Positions 34,191 through 45,904 of a DNA stretch of 64,000 nt are shown here, in pieces. The notes beneath the pieces are model-generated. The model worked only from the letters and a program-made list of their open reading frames with translations. It did no database searches and was not told where the DNA came from. The translations under genes were made by a program, and so were the position numbers. Location: contig JAGFNQ010006457.1 of the NCBI GenBank assembly GCA_024364735.1, positions 124,001-188,000 of the forward strand. The letters are read 5' to 3'. This DNA is from Boesenbergia rotunda. Taxonomy: Eukaryota > Streptophyta > Magnoliopsida > Zingiberales > Zingiberaceae. Position 1 is the first letter of the stretch; each line of letters opens with the position of its first letter.

Positions 34191-37100
34191 TCAATCGCTA
34201 CGGTACCCAATACCACATGCTCTAACATGACCCTCAAACTTACTTTGAGGCAAGGCCTTAGTTAAAGGATCCGCTAAATTCCTTTTAGTGGGAATTTTCT
34301 CAATTTGTAAGTCATTCTTACTTATAATTTCTCTGATCAGATGATAGCGGCGAAGCACATGTTTGGATCGCTGATGAGACCTAGGTTCCTTTGCTTGTGC
34401 AATAGCTCCATTGTTGTCACAGTAAACCGGTATTGCTTCATCAATGGTTGGAACCACACCAAGTTCTGAGACAAACTTTTTGATCCAGACTGCTTCCTTT
34501 GTTGCTTCCGATGCTGCAATATATTCCGCTTCCATGGTAGAATCCGCTACGGTGTCTTGCTTGGAACTCTTCCAACTTATTGCGCCTCCATTCAAAATAA
34601 ATACGTATCCGGACTGAGATTTGGAGTCATCGTTATCTGTCTGGAAACTGGCATCTGTATACCCACGTATTACCATATCACCTTCTCCATATATTAGGAG
34701 CACATCCTTAGTGTTTCTTAAGTACTTAAGGATTGTCTTGACAACCGCCCAATGATCCATTCCTGGATCAGACTGGTATCTGCTTGTGACACTCAGAGCA
34801 TACGATACATCGGGCCTAGTACATAACATAGCATACATGATAGATCCTATCGCGGATGCATAAGGAATCTTATTCATGCAAATCCTCTCGTCTTCTGTGC
34901 GCGGGCACATAGACTTCGAAAGGTTGATCCCATGCCTGATGGGAAGGTAACCTTTCTTGGATTCCGACATGCTAAACCTTTCTAGCACTCGGTCTATATA
35001 TGTAGACTGCGAAAGACCATGCAACCATTTCGATCTATCTCTATAGATTCTAATCCCAAGGATATAGGTTGCTTCTCCCAGGTCTTTCATGGAGAAAGTT
35101 TTGGACAACCAAATTTTAACTGACTGTAAGACTGATATATCGTTTCCTATAAGTAATATGTCATCGACATATAACACTAGGAATACGACTGCACTCCCAC
35201 TAACCTTCTTGTGCACACAAGGTTCGTCAGGATTTTGTGAGAAAACAAACTCTTTGATTGTCTCATCAAAACGGATGTTCCAGCTCTTGGATGCTTACTT
35301 TAGTCCATATATGGATCGTCGAAGCTTGCATACTTTGGTTTTATTAACCGATGTGAAACCTTCAGGTTGTATCATGTATACATCCTCAAGTAGGTTTCCA
35401 TTAAGGAAAGCTGTTTTCACATCCATTTGTCATATCTCATAATCATAATGAGCTGCTATGGCCAGGAGCATCCGAATGGATTTAAGCATAGCTACTGGCG
35501 AATAGGTTTCGTCATAATCAATTCCTTGTTTCAGACGATATCCTTTTGCCACTAATCTAGCATTAAAGGTAACAACATTACCTTCCATGTCGGTTTTCTT
35601 CTTGAAAACCGACATGCACCCTATGGGCTTAATCCCTTCAGGTGGGTTAACCATGTCCCATACTTGATTTTTGTACATGGAATCCATTTCCGACTTCATG
35701 GATTCAAGCCATTTATCCCTTTCTGAATTTTTTAAAACATCTTCATAACTGATAGGTTCGTCATCGCTAATGAGTAACACGTCTCATATGGACAAATGAG
35801 GTGAGACAAATGAGGTTTCTTACTATTCCACGTCTCATATGGAGTAGTAGAGACTACCTTGGTCGGGACTCTGTTTAGTAAGTAAACAGCTGTCTTGAGT
35901 GCATAGCCCCAAAAGGATTTTGGAAGAGTTGCATGATTCATCATAGATCTAACCATGTCCATCAAGGTTCGGTTACGCCTCTCAGATACACCATTATGCT
36001 GTGGTGTATATGGCGGAGTCCATTGAGATAATATCCCATTGTCCCTAAGATAATCTTGAAACTCTTGACTTAAGTATTCACCACCCCGATCGGATCGAAG
36101 TATCTTAATACTTTTGCCAAGCTGTTTCTCTACTTCACTTCTGAACTCTTTGAATTTCTCAAAAGCTTCAGATTTGTGTTTCATTAAGAACACATACCCG
36201 AATCGTGAGTGATCATCGATAAAGGTAATGAAGTAGCTATAGCCTCCTTGTGCAATAGTTGACATTGGCCACATACATCAGTATGTATTAGACCAAGCAA
36301 TTCTCCCACTGGTTTACCTTTTTCGGAAAAGGGTATTTTGGTCATCTTGCCTTTTAAGCATGATTCGCATGTATTAAATGAACCAAGTTCAAATGATTCC
36401 AGAATTCCACATTGGTGTAATTTGGTCATGCGTTTCTTACTTATATGGCCAAGACGACAATGTCATGTATAGGAGTCTATTTGATTATCTATTCGAGCAC
36501 GTTTGTTGCTAACTTCGATATTGAAAACGTCACCGGATAAATCTAACGTGTAGATACCATTGCATAAAGTTCTGGTCCCATAAAGAACACCATTTAAAGT
36601 TATGTAACAGCAATTGTTAATAAAAGTTAAATGATAACCCTTTTCATTCAAGCATGAAATAGATACAATGTTCTTTATTAACGAAGGAACAAAATAACAA
36701 TTATCCAATTCTAAGACAAGTCCAGTAGGGAGCTTTAGCAAATATGTTCCGATGGCAACAACAGCAATCTTTGCTCCATTTCCAACTCACAAATTCGCTT
36801 CTCCCTTGATGAGTCTTCTTCTATTCCTTAGCCCCTGTATGTCATTACATATATGTGAGCTACACCCAGTATCAAGTACCCAGGTGTCCGAGGAAATAGA
36901 GTGACATTCAATAACGAAGATACCTGAAGAGGATGGGGCATCGGATGCCTTCTTCTTCAAGGACTCAAGATAAACTTTGCAGTTTCTTCGCCAGTCGCCC
37001 TCCTTGCCGTAGTGATGGCAAGTGCCTTTTGGTGCCTTTTCAATCTTTTTGGCCTTTTCCTTCCTTCCCTTATTTTGTTCTTTGGGCATCCTCTTAGAGC

Positions 37101-37734
37101 CTTTCTTTGAGGAACCAACTAACAGTACCATCTTCTGATCCTGCTTTACAGAAGGCTCTACAGTCTTCAGCAGGTTAAGCAACTCAGGAATGGTAGTCTC
37201 CAGTTTATTCATCTGATAGTTCATCACAAACTGTGAGTAACTCTTGGGCAAACAATGCAGAATTAAGTCAATACTTAGTTCGTGATCCATTGCAAATCCG
37301 AGTGTGCCTAGTCGCTCAATGTACCCCAACATCTTCAACACAAACTGTGAAACAGAAGTGCCTTCCTGCATCTTAGAGGTGAAGAGGAGTCTAGAGACCT
37401 CAAACCTTTCGGATCTCGCCTGCTCGTCAAACAGCTCATGAAGATGGAAGACGATGGTATGAGCATCCATATGCTCATGCTGCTTTTGTAGCTCAGGTAC
37501 CATAGCGGCCAGCATGATGCAACTCGCAAGTTCAGAATCGGCCACATGTTTCTGATAGGCCACTAACTGGTCTGGAGTTGCATCTTCAGGAGGATGGTTG
37601 GGAAGTTGTTCTTCAAGGACATAAGCAAGCTTTGCTGCCTTGAGGACTATCCTCAGGTTTCGAAGCCAGTCCATGAAGTTTGGCCCAGTCAGCTTATCGG
37701 TGTCCAAAATGGAACGCAAATTCAGAGAAGACAT
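34191..37734 (-). pseudogene. Copia A1 gag-pol polyprotein (stops, internal deletion)
   Basis: It reads from MSSLNLRSILD (37732-37734) to the stop at 34191-34193. The order is: gag; a damaged zinc knuckle (CHHYGKEGDWRRNC, where copy A2 has an intact CCHC); protease WVLDTGCSSHIC; CESCLKGKMTK; integrase with HTDVCG, FIDDHSRFGY and NGVSERRNRT; then a jump from KKPHLSHL straight to the region before LLISDDEPISYEDV; reverse transcriptase with LYVDDILLIG (about 35170); and RNase H with YTDASF, DSTMEAEY and YCDNNGA. Compared with A2 at 61900-62320, about 400 bp of the integrase C-terminus and linker are missing, with duplicated filler at the join (35780-35835). Stops such as K-stop-ASR near 35296 fit CAA to TAA. 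It is related to Tork/Angela-like copias; the exact lineage is uncertain. Confidence 0.9.
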
Positions 37735-39440
37735 GATCAGGTGATTATCCTAGAAATACAAATTGAGGTTATGTGATGAGAATGATAAAGAATGCATCAA
37801 TATACATTAATTAAATCCTATTTATTTTTCGAATTGAATAACCCTTTTTATCAATTCAGGAGATCGTAGGAACATCTCCAAATAGGTTGATATCCAACCA
37901 TAGATAAGAACAACCATGGCTAGAGTCCATCAAGTTATTCTTAGCTATGAAGTTAGGTAATTATACCGATTACATATTATACATATGTAACTATCACATT
38001 ATCCTATCAACTAATTGAATGTTTGCATAAATCATTGGGTTGTTAACTCATTAACAAGTATGCAACAATATACATAGCACCCAACTGCACCTCTCTTTAC
38101 ATCGACCTTGGCTGTGGCACAACAAATCGATGCTCCAAGCTTAAGGTTGACCCATTAATCAAGAAATAGTTTTAATATGGTTGGAGCTCATTCAACCGTT
38201 TAGTTAGGCTTGGATGTGTCCAACAACCAAAACAAAGGATTGACCTCTGACTCCAACTATATTAATCATAAACTAATTCCATGGTTTGAACATGCTGAGG
38301 TTCAAGCCGGGCATGGATGTGTCCATCAACCCAAACGAGAAACAAAACTCCGATTCTAACCATATTAATGGAAGGTGTTGGCCTTAATATTTTGTAAGGG
38401 GTTTAGGGTCTCATCCTTTTCTTTTATGTACATTCATGACATATAATTATGTCATGTTCTAATGATTTCCTTAATAAAGTATGTATGTGACTTAATTTAT
38501 CAAGTCTCATTAATTGAATTAGGAACCAGATTTCCTAATTCTAATTTCATACTTTATTCAAGGAATTGTTTTGGGAAACAATTTCCTGAATTATCATAAT
38601 CAATTTCGGAAATAATATGTTTAAGACTTTGATTTCTCTAAATCAAATCTTATTAAATTAAGAGACAGATTCCCTTAATTCAACCACATATTATTTTCAT
38701 GAAAATCTTATTTAAGGAAATATACTCTATATGAAACAATTTTCCTAATTAATTTTGGAGACAATAATATGTAAGAGCATCACCTCATAAATCAAATAAG
38801 GAAATTATCGTTTGAGAATCACCTCAAAAATTTCCAAGATTTGATCATATATTTTATTTATGGAAAATTAATATCAATAACTTAATTTAGATGGCTCCCC
38901 GAGGCTCAATCCAAATTAAACATTTGACAATTTAAATTCAATTTACGAAATTTAATTATAACAACTAACTTTAAATTGGACGGCTCCCCGAGGCTCAATC
39001 CAAAATAAAAAATTTTGTAAATAATTTAATTTCAATTATAAATTTAAATGTCAATTAATATTCCCATAATTTCTCTAGACTTTCTTGAAAGAAAGTGCCC
39101 AAAATTGTAAGCTTTGCATAAATGGAGAGTTTCTAAAAATAAAAGGTTTTCAGAATAATTGTAAGTTTCTGGTACAAAGAAAACTTACGTTTTTCCAAAA
39201 TTAGAAAATTTCCAAAATTGGAAAGTTTTCAAAAATGGAAAGTTTTCGCAATTATCATAAAATTTCAGAAACACAGATATTTCAAAAGTTTGTAAAATTT
39301 CATGAGGATTTCTAAACTTTGAAATTCCTAAATCGAAAATATACCATAATTAGAAAGTTTCCATAATTGAAAATTTTCCAAAATTGAGCTCATGATAATG
39401 CTTTCCGTAAAACAATTATATGATTATGTCGAACACAAAC
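37735..39440 (-). other. Untranslated leader of copia A1, 1.7 kb
   Basis: This is the long AT-rich leader between primer site and gag. It holds two direct copies of a GGCTCCCCGAGGCTCAATCC block (38893 and 38982, 89 bp apart). A looser duplication of the GGATGTGTCCA/CAACC region lies at about 38190-38330. A run of short repeats around AATTTCCAAAATTGGAAAG spans 39190-39380. No gene was seen. The gag-proximal part matches 63610-64000. Confidence 0.75.
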
Positions 39441-39456
39441 CTCGGCTCTGATACCA
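39441..39456 (-). other. Primer binding site of copia A1 (initiator methionine tRNA)
   Basis: The minus strand reads TGGTATCAGAGCCGAG, one base after the CA end of the 5' LTR. This is the standard primer site complementary to the 3' end of plant initiator tRNA-Met. Confidence 0.96.
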
Positions 39457-39457
39457 C

Positions 39458-41690
39458 TGTTGGGACCGGGTTCGTAATTTTAAAACTAATTACGTGCTGC
39501 GAAAGGTTTAGCATAAATAATTTCTCTAATTATTTATCCACACATCTAAGCATGCAATTTTAGCTTGTGTAGACATGATCATATATTTAAAATTTTGCAG
39601 AAACATAAACTATTTTACGTATTACCTCGCGTAACTCGAAGGAAGGGACGAGATCCAACCGTAAACGTCCCTTGGAAGCTCCGCCTCTATTCGCGTCCAC
39701 GCCGAGTATCTTCGGGATGACTTCGCAAAGCCACGAGTTTCGTGTTCTCGAGAACTACTAGATTCTCCGAGAACGCGACAAGAAAAACCAAGAGAGAAGT
39801 CGAAAGACTAACCACAAAAGGATGGCCGAAATCAAAATTCCGGCGAAGCAAAAGAAGAGGCTTACGGCAAAAGGATCCTTGCGGCAAATTCTAATTCCGG
39901 CAGCACCTTCTTCCGACCAAGGGATGGTCGGAGCTTCCTTCTCCGGCAGCAGGTGGTGGTCGGCAGGGAAAAGTTAGGGGCGGTCGGCTGGTGCTCCTAC
40001 TTGGGGCTGGTTGCCGCACGACAAGAAGGGGAGAAGAGAAGGAGAGAAAGAGAGGGAGAGAGCCTATGCCATCATCCCCCAAGCCTTGCTTTGGGTCCTT
40101 TATATAGTGGCCTCTCAACCATCAAGCCTCTCAAATATGGAATAACTTATTCCATCACGCCAAGTTTGATTTTATATCATGGTTAAAATCATATTTTAAT
40201 TCATGATAAAAATCAATCAAGTCTCTTCTCTCTTATGGAATAAATTTCCTTATCATGGTAAATCAATCCATGATTGATTTTATAAAATAAACCAATCCAT
40301 GGTTCATTTTAATTTCCATGAAAAATAAACCAAACCTTGGTTTATTATAAAAAATTTATATCATCCATAATTTTATAAAACAAACCACACTTGGTTTATT
40401 TTATAAATTGAACCAAAAACTTGGTTCTCTCCCTTTGTTGTGGCCGGCCAAGCAAAGAGGATGGAGGCCCTCTTTGGCTGGCCCATCCAAGCCAAGCTCC
40501 AATGAATTAAACTTATTTAATTCATTTATTAAGTCTTCAAAAGACTTAGCCATTTTACGCTTCCGATGCGTCTCTGAAAAATTCAGATTCAACTTATCGT
40601 TTGGCTCAACCAAACCTAATCTCTCTTGATTGGAAAATCCAATTTTCAACTAGTTTTAAATCTCTCGGATTACTCATAGTGCGTGTGACTAAATAGGCTT
40701 TTGATTTATGTTGGCCATCTATAATTAATCAATTATAGAACGATCATGAATGGCACCTAGTAGTACATCATGATCCCCAATTAATCGAAAGATCAACGGT
40801 TGACCTCAGAAATAATTCTGAAACCCTTCAGCAGCTATAATGAATCTTGCCCCATTCCCTTCACCATCTTATACCCACTTGGTTCAGGACATGGTCTATG
40901 TGTGTCAGTCCCCACTAGGCTGACTACGTCACACCTAGCCCAAGTAACGTTTTCTCGTCCTACGGATTATAATTACTCTCATGTATTTAAGAGATTCATA
41001 CTCTGAACATGTCATACTCTGGCCAGAGGCTTTGAGTAACAATCCGACGATAGGCCTCGGGTATACATCTCCTCGCAAAGTGTGGTGAATCCTTTGTAGG
41101 TTGTTCAAACATCTTTGGGCACTTCAGCTTATACCCAATCATCCTGGGTCCACACCTCCTTGGAGATGCTTGCTTTAGATGTCAAAGTATAAGTCTCCAT
41201 GACCAAGATGACTTGAACACCGCAAGTCAAAGGAACATCGCACTTAAGCTGCAGTAAGAACTTCACTTACATATCTATATGTAGACTACCATATGAAGTT
41301 TTATAGCCAGTCACTCCAATGAACTAGTTCCCTTAACTAGCATTCATATTTATCTCCGGACATCTCAATGTCACCAGCCAGTGAGAATCAGCTGATTAGA
41401 GAATAACCCATGCTAGTCTCAACAGAATTGATGGTGTCTGTATTTATCAATTCATCGACTAGGGACAATTTCAATACTTCACAATTGCACATGTAGAGAT
41501 AATCACTAGTTGTGAATTTATCACAAATTCTCTCATACTGTGAATTGTATTGCGGACATTCAGTAAATGAGTTTAAGATCTCAATCAAATACACAACATT
41601 TATACTCAAATAGTGAATATTCATTTATTAAAATAAATGATTACAATCCTAAGGCGATTGCCTTAGGACACTTCTCTCATATCACTAACA
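39458..41690 (-). repeat. 5' LTR of copia A1, 2233 bp
   Basis: Its inner edge is fixed by the primer site (one spacer base at 39457) and its outer edge by the gacag flank. It lacks the 22-bp block present in the 3' LTR, where the break falls between two CCCG tetramers in the element sense. Confidence 0.93.
40099..40106 (-). promoter_or_regulatory. TATA box of the copia A1 5' LTR
   Basis: The minus strand reads CTATATAAAGGACC. The same box is found at 11419-11426, 32580-32587 and 58607-58614 in the other family-A LTRs. Transcription would run to lower coordinates through the primer site and gag. Confidence 0.72.
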
Positions 41691-41695
41691 GACAG

Positions 41696-44600
41696 GAGTC
41701 AGACCCATCCAGCTGGTATTATTGAAGATGTGTTAGTGAAGGTGAAGGAGCTAATTTTTCCTGCAGATTTTTACATCTTGGACATGGAGGGGGACTACCT
41801 AGCACATAGATCTTCAGTCATTCTTGGGAGGTCATTCTTGAAGACTACGAGGACAAAAATTGATGTATACACTGGCACACTTTCTATGGAATAGGAGACA
41901 CATAGTCCAGTTCAGTATTTTCGATGCCATGAAGCACCCCAGAGAGGATCACTCTATTATGAGCATTGGTATTCTAGATGAGTTGGATGATGCAGATGTA
42001 TTTGCTGAGGGAGCTCCATTTGATATTTTCAGAGGGTATTTCAGTTTAGAGGAGGCTGAGGAGACATTTGCTATTGAGGAGGCTGATTTGGAGGGTATAT
42101 CAGATTCACTTTCAGTTAGAGAGGATTTTATAGGTGTAGGGGATTACACTGAGCCCCAGGGATCACCTACTTTGATGGATATTTTAGAAGACTCAGAGAT
42201 TAGGTGTGAGAGTGTAGGGGATTGTACTGAGCCCCAAGGATCACCCATACCTACTGAGCAGACACAGATTGAGCTGAAGCCATTGCCAGATCATTTAAAG
42301 TATGCTTATCTAGGAGAGGAGCAAAATTTTCCTGTCATCATCGCCCAAACTTAGATTCAGAGCAAGAAGACAAGTTATTGTAAGTTCTGAGACAGCACAA
42401 GAAAGTCATTGGGTGGACTTTAGCTGATATACCTGGTATTAGCCCAGCTATTTGCATGCATAGGATATTTTTAGAAGGGAATGTCAAGCCAGTTAGGCAG
42501 CCACAGAGAAGATTAAATCCACTGATTTTGGATGTTGTGAAGAAAGAGGTGACTCGACTCTTATAGGCAAGTATCATATACCCTATTTCTGATAGTAAGT
42601 GGGTTAGTCACATCCATGTGGTGCCTAAGAAATTAGGAGTGACAGTAGTAGAGAATGAGAGCAATGATTTAGTGCCCACCAGAGTAAAGAATTCATGGAG
42701 AGTTTGCATTGACTATAGGAAGCTGAATCAAGTCACGAGGAAAGACCACTATCCCTTGCCTTTTATTGATCAGATGCTAGAGAGTTTGGCGGGGAAGTCG
42801 CATTACTGCTTCTTAGATGGGTACTCAGGATATTTTTAGATTTGCATAGATCTGGAGGATCAGGAGAAGACCACCTTCACTTGTCCTTTCGGCACATATG
42901 CATATAGATGGATGTCATTCGGTCTTTGTAACGCTCCAGGGACTTTCCAGCGGTGCATGGTAAGTATTTTTGGTGAATTATTAGAACACTGCATGGAGAT
43001 TTTCATGGATGATTTTTCAGTATTTGGCACTTCATTTGATTCTTGTTTAGATAATTTGTCTAGGGTACTCCATAGATGCATTGAAACCAATCTTGTTCTT
43101 TATTTTGAAAAATGTCATTTCATGGTAGAGCATGGTATTGTCTTAGGTCATATAGTCTCTAGGAAAGGTATTGAGGTAGATCCTGCTAAAATTAATGTTA
43201 TATCTTCTTTTATCTTACCCCATATGCGTACGGGATGTTCGAGCTTTTCTTGGTCATGCAGGATTCTACAGGAGATTTATTAGAGACTTCGGTGAGATTG
43301 CTCGGCCCTTGACTAGATTTTTGCAAAAAGATGTGGAATTTTATTTTGATGACAAATGCAAAGAATCTTTTCAAAGATTAAGGGAGGCTCTTACTTCAAC
43401 ACCTATTATTAGACCCCTGATTGGAATTTACCTTTTGAACTAATATGTGATGCTTCTAATTTTGCTATAGGAGTTGTTCTTGCACAGAGGGTGGAGGGAG
43501 CACCTCATGTTATCTACTATGCTTCAAAGACTCTAGATGCCGCCCAAGCCAACTACACTACCACAGAAAAAGAGCTCCTTGCTATTATTTTCGCTTTAGA
43601 CAGATTTAGATCATATTTGTTATGCTCACATGTTATTATTTTTTCTGATCATGCAGCTTTGAAGTACCTTTTGAAGAAGCCAGATGCTAAGCTCAGATTA
43701 ATTCTATGGATGCATCTACTACAAGAGTTTGATATGGAAATTCGAGATAGAAGTGGCAAAGAGAACCTGGTGGCGGACCATTTGAGCAGAATTGAGGGAG
43801 ATGGACCTCCTACCACTATTGATGATGATTTTAGAGATGAACACCTTCTAGTGATACATGGTAAGTCGCCTTGGTATGCAGATCTTGTGAACTTTTTAGT
43901 GGCTCATGTTTTTCCTACACAATTTACTAAGGCTAAAAAAGATAAACTCAAAGTGATGCTAAATTCTATGTGTGGGATGACCATTACTTATGGAAGTTTT
44001 GTAATAATCAAATAATTAGAAGATGCATACCTGATCATGAATTTTATTCAGTTCTTATATTTTGTCATTCATCAGCATGTGGAGGACATTTTGGACCACA
44101 AAGGACAGCTAGGAAGGTTTTAGAGTGTGGTTTATATTAGCCTACCTTATTTCATGATGCATATTTATTTTATAAAAACTGTGATAGATGTCAAAGAACT
44201 GGAATATAGGAGCTAGAAATGAAATGCCCCAACACACTATGCTTTTTTGTGAGATTTTTGATGTATGGGGTATAGATTTTATGGGACCTTTTCCTGCATC
44301 TTGTGGATATTTATATATTTTACTTGCTGTTGATTATATTTCTAAATGGGTAGAGGTCATTCCCTCTAGGACTGATGATTCTTGTGTTGTTGTTAGTTTT
44401 GTCAGGTCACATATCTTTTGTAGGTTTGGAATTCCAAGGGTTATCATAAGTGACCAAGGATCTCATTTTTGCAACAAACACATGAAGGCTTTACTTAGCA
44501 AGTATGGGGTTGTGCACAAAGTTTCTACTTCCTACCATCCCCAAACTAATGGACAAGTCAAAATTTCAAATAGAGAGATCAAAGCAATTTTGGAAATGAC

Positions 44601-45166
44601 CGTTGGGTCTAATAGGAAAGATTGGAGCAAGAGACTTGATGATGCGTTATGGGCCTATCGAATGGCATACAAGACACCAATTGGAATGTCTCCCTACCGA
44701 CTAGTCTATGGGAAAGCTTGTCATCTACCCGTGGAGATAGAGCACAAAGCGTATGGGGCGGTGAAAGCTTGCAACTTTGATGCTACTAAAGTGGGAGAAA
44801 AAAGGAAGCTTCAACTTCAAGAACTTGAGGAGATAAGACTAGAAGCATTTGAAAACTCAAGGATCTACAAGGAGAAGACTAAGATTTTTCATGACAAGCA
44901 CTTATTGAGGAAAGAGTTCCAAATTGGCTACAAGGTTCTATTGTACAAGTCAAGGCTCAAATTGATTAAAGGTAAGTTGAGGTCTAGATGGGAAGGTCCA
45001 TTTCTTGTAACTAACATTTTTTCCTTATGGTGTTGTTGAGATAAAGGATGAGGCTAATGGTTTTGTTTGGAAAGTTAATGGCCACCGGCTCAAGAAATAC
45101 TTTGAAGAAGTAAAGGAGCTAAATGTGGATGGATGGGACATCAAAGATGCTATCTACCCAACTTAA
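41696..45166 (+). pseudogene. Athila-type protease end, reverse transcriptase, RNase H and integrase (broken)
   Basis: It continues the frame cut at 31903. The protease C-terminus reads GIIEDVLVKVKELIFPADFYILDME and VILGRSFL. Reverse transcriptase keeps SKWVSHIHVVPKK, CIDYRKLNQVT, HYPLPFIDQM and the catalytic FMDDFSVFG (about 43000-43027). RNase H has YYASKTLDAAQANYTTTEKE (about 43510-43570) and SDHAALKYLL. Integrase has the zinc-binding remnant CHSSACGGHFG and CDRCQRTG (44065-44205), then DFMGPFPAS (Asp), ISDQGSHFCN (Asp) and a QVKISNREIK stretch carrying the likely catalytic Glu. The end is the TAA at 45164-45166 after DAIYPT. At least three frame changes (near 43210, 43425, 45010) and several stops mark it as dead. 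Confidence 0.88.
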
Positions 45167-45904
45167 ATGGGAGTTTTTCTTTCTTTCACTTTTATTTCAT
45201 TGTATATATCATTTTTATGTTTGCTAGAAGAAACTCTTTCTTTTACAATGAGTTTTTTTGTTAATAAATGCTTAGGTAGTATAGAATGAATAAAAAGTCA
45301 TTATAGACACCATTTTACCATTTTGGCACCTTATTTCTTGCATGATTAGGAATAAATATATTCCTCTAGGTTTTCTCTATATCATTTTAGAATCTCTTGA
45401 AAGCAAATTAAATTTGGTTGTTAAAACTTAGGATTTGAGCCAATGGATGAAAATTCTTAGATGCTTGAGTACTATATAGTTGTGGACTCTAGATTGATGA
45501 CTTGAGATGAATTCTTTTTACCTTGTGAGGACTTGGCCTTATTGTTGTGATACACACATGTGATTGTACTCTAGAACTTGCTTAGGTTCTTTCAAAACTA
45601 TATTTCTATGATTGGACCACATTTATAGAGGTGAATCACTTTGTCTCCTTTTCATATAAATTTTTGCAATATTCCTTGTTGATTCATGCCTTATTCTTTT
45701 TCCTTCCCCTATTTTTCTGCTCATAACCATATTCCTCCATGGACTTGGTTGCTTTTGATGTTTCTTAATATTACTTTGCCCGAGACGGTCATAAAGCTAA
45801 GTGTGGGGGAGGTGGCTAGTGTTTTGGAGTGTTTTGGTAAGAATTGATGCATTTTGGAAGCTTACTTTTTGTTGGATTATATTTGGAAATCTGTTTTGAT
45901 GATT

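Larger units (their letters stand above)
31904..41690 (-). mobile_element. Copia family-A retrotransposon (copy A1), both LTRs present
   Basis: It is a 9.79 kb element on the minus strand inserted in the Athila protease. Outer ends are TGTTGGGACC (31904) and ATCACTAACA (41690); the flanking pentamers gatag (31899-31903) and gacag (41691-41695) match at 4 of 5 bases. The 3' LTR is 2267 bp, the 5' LTR 2233 bp. Primer site, polypurine tract, gag, protease, integrase, reverse transcriptase and RNase H are all recognisable. Stops and a deletion in the integrase C-terminus show it is inactive. LTR divergence over the first 200 bases is about 5 percent by eye, so it is older than copia B1. Confidence 0.94.

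Noticed and set aside
42912..43090. Minus-strand open frame in the Athila reverse transcriptase region
   Set aside because: Shadow of the real plus-strand frame with the FMDDFSVFG motif.
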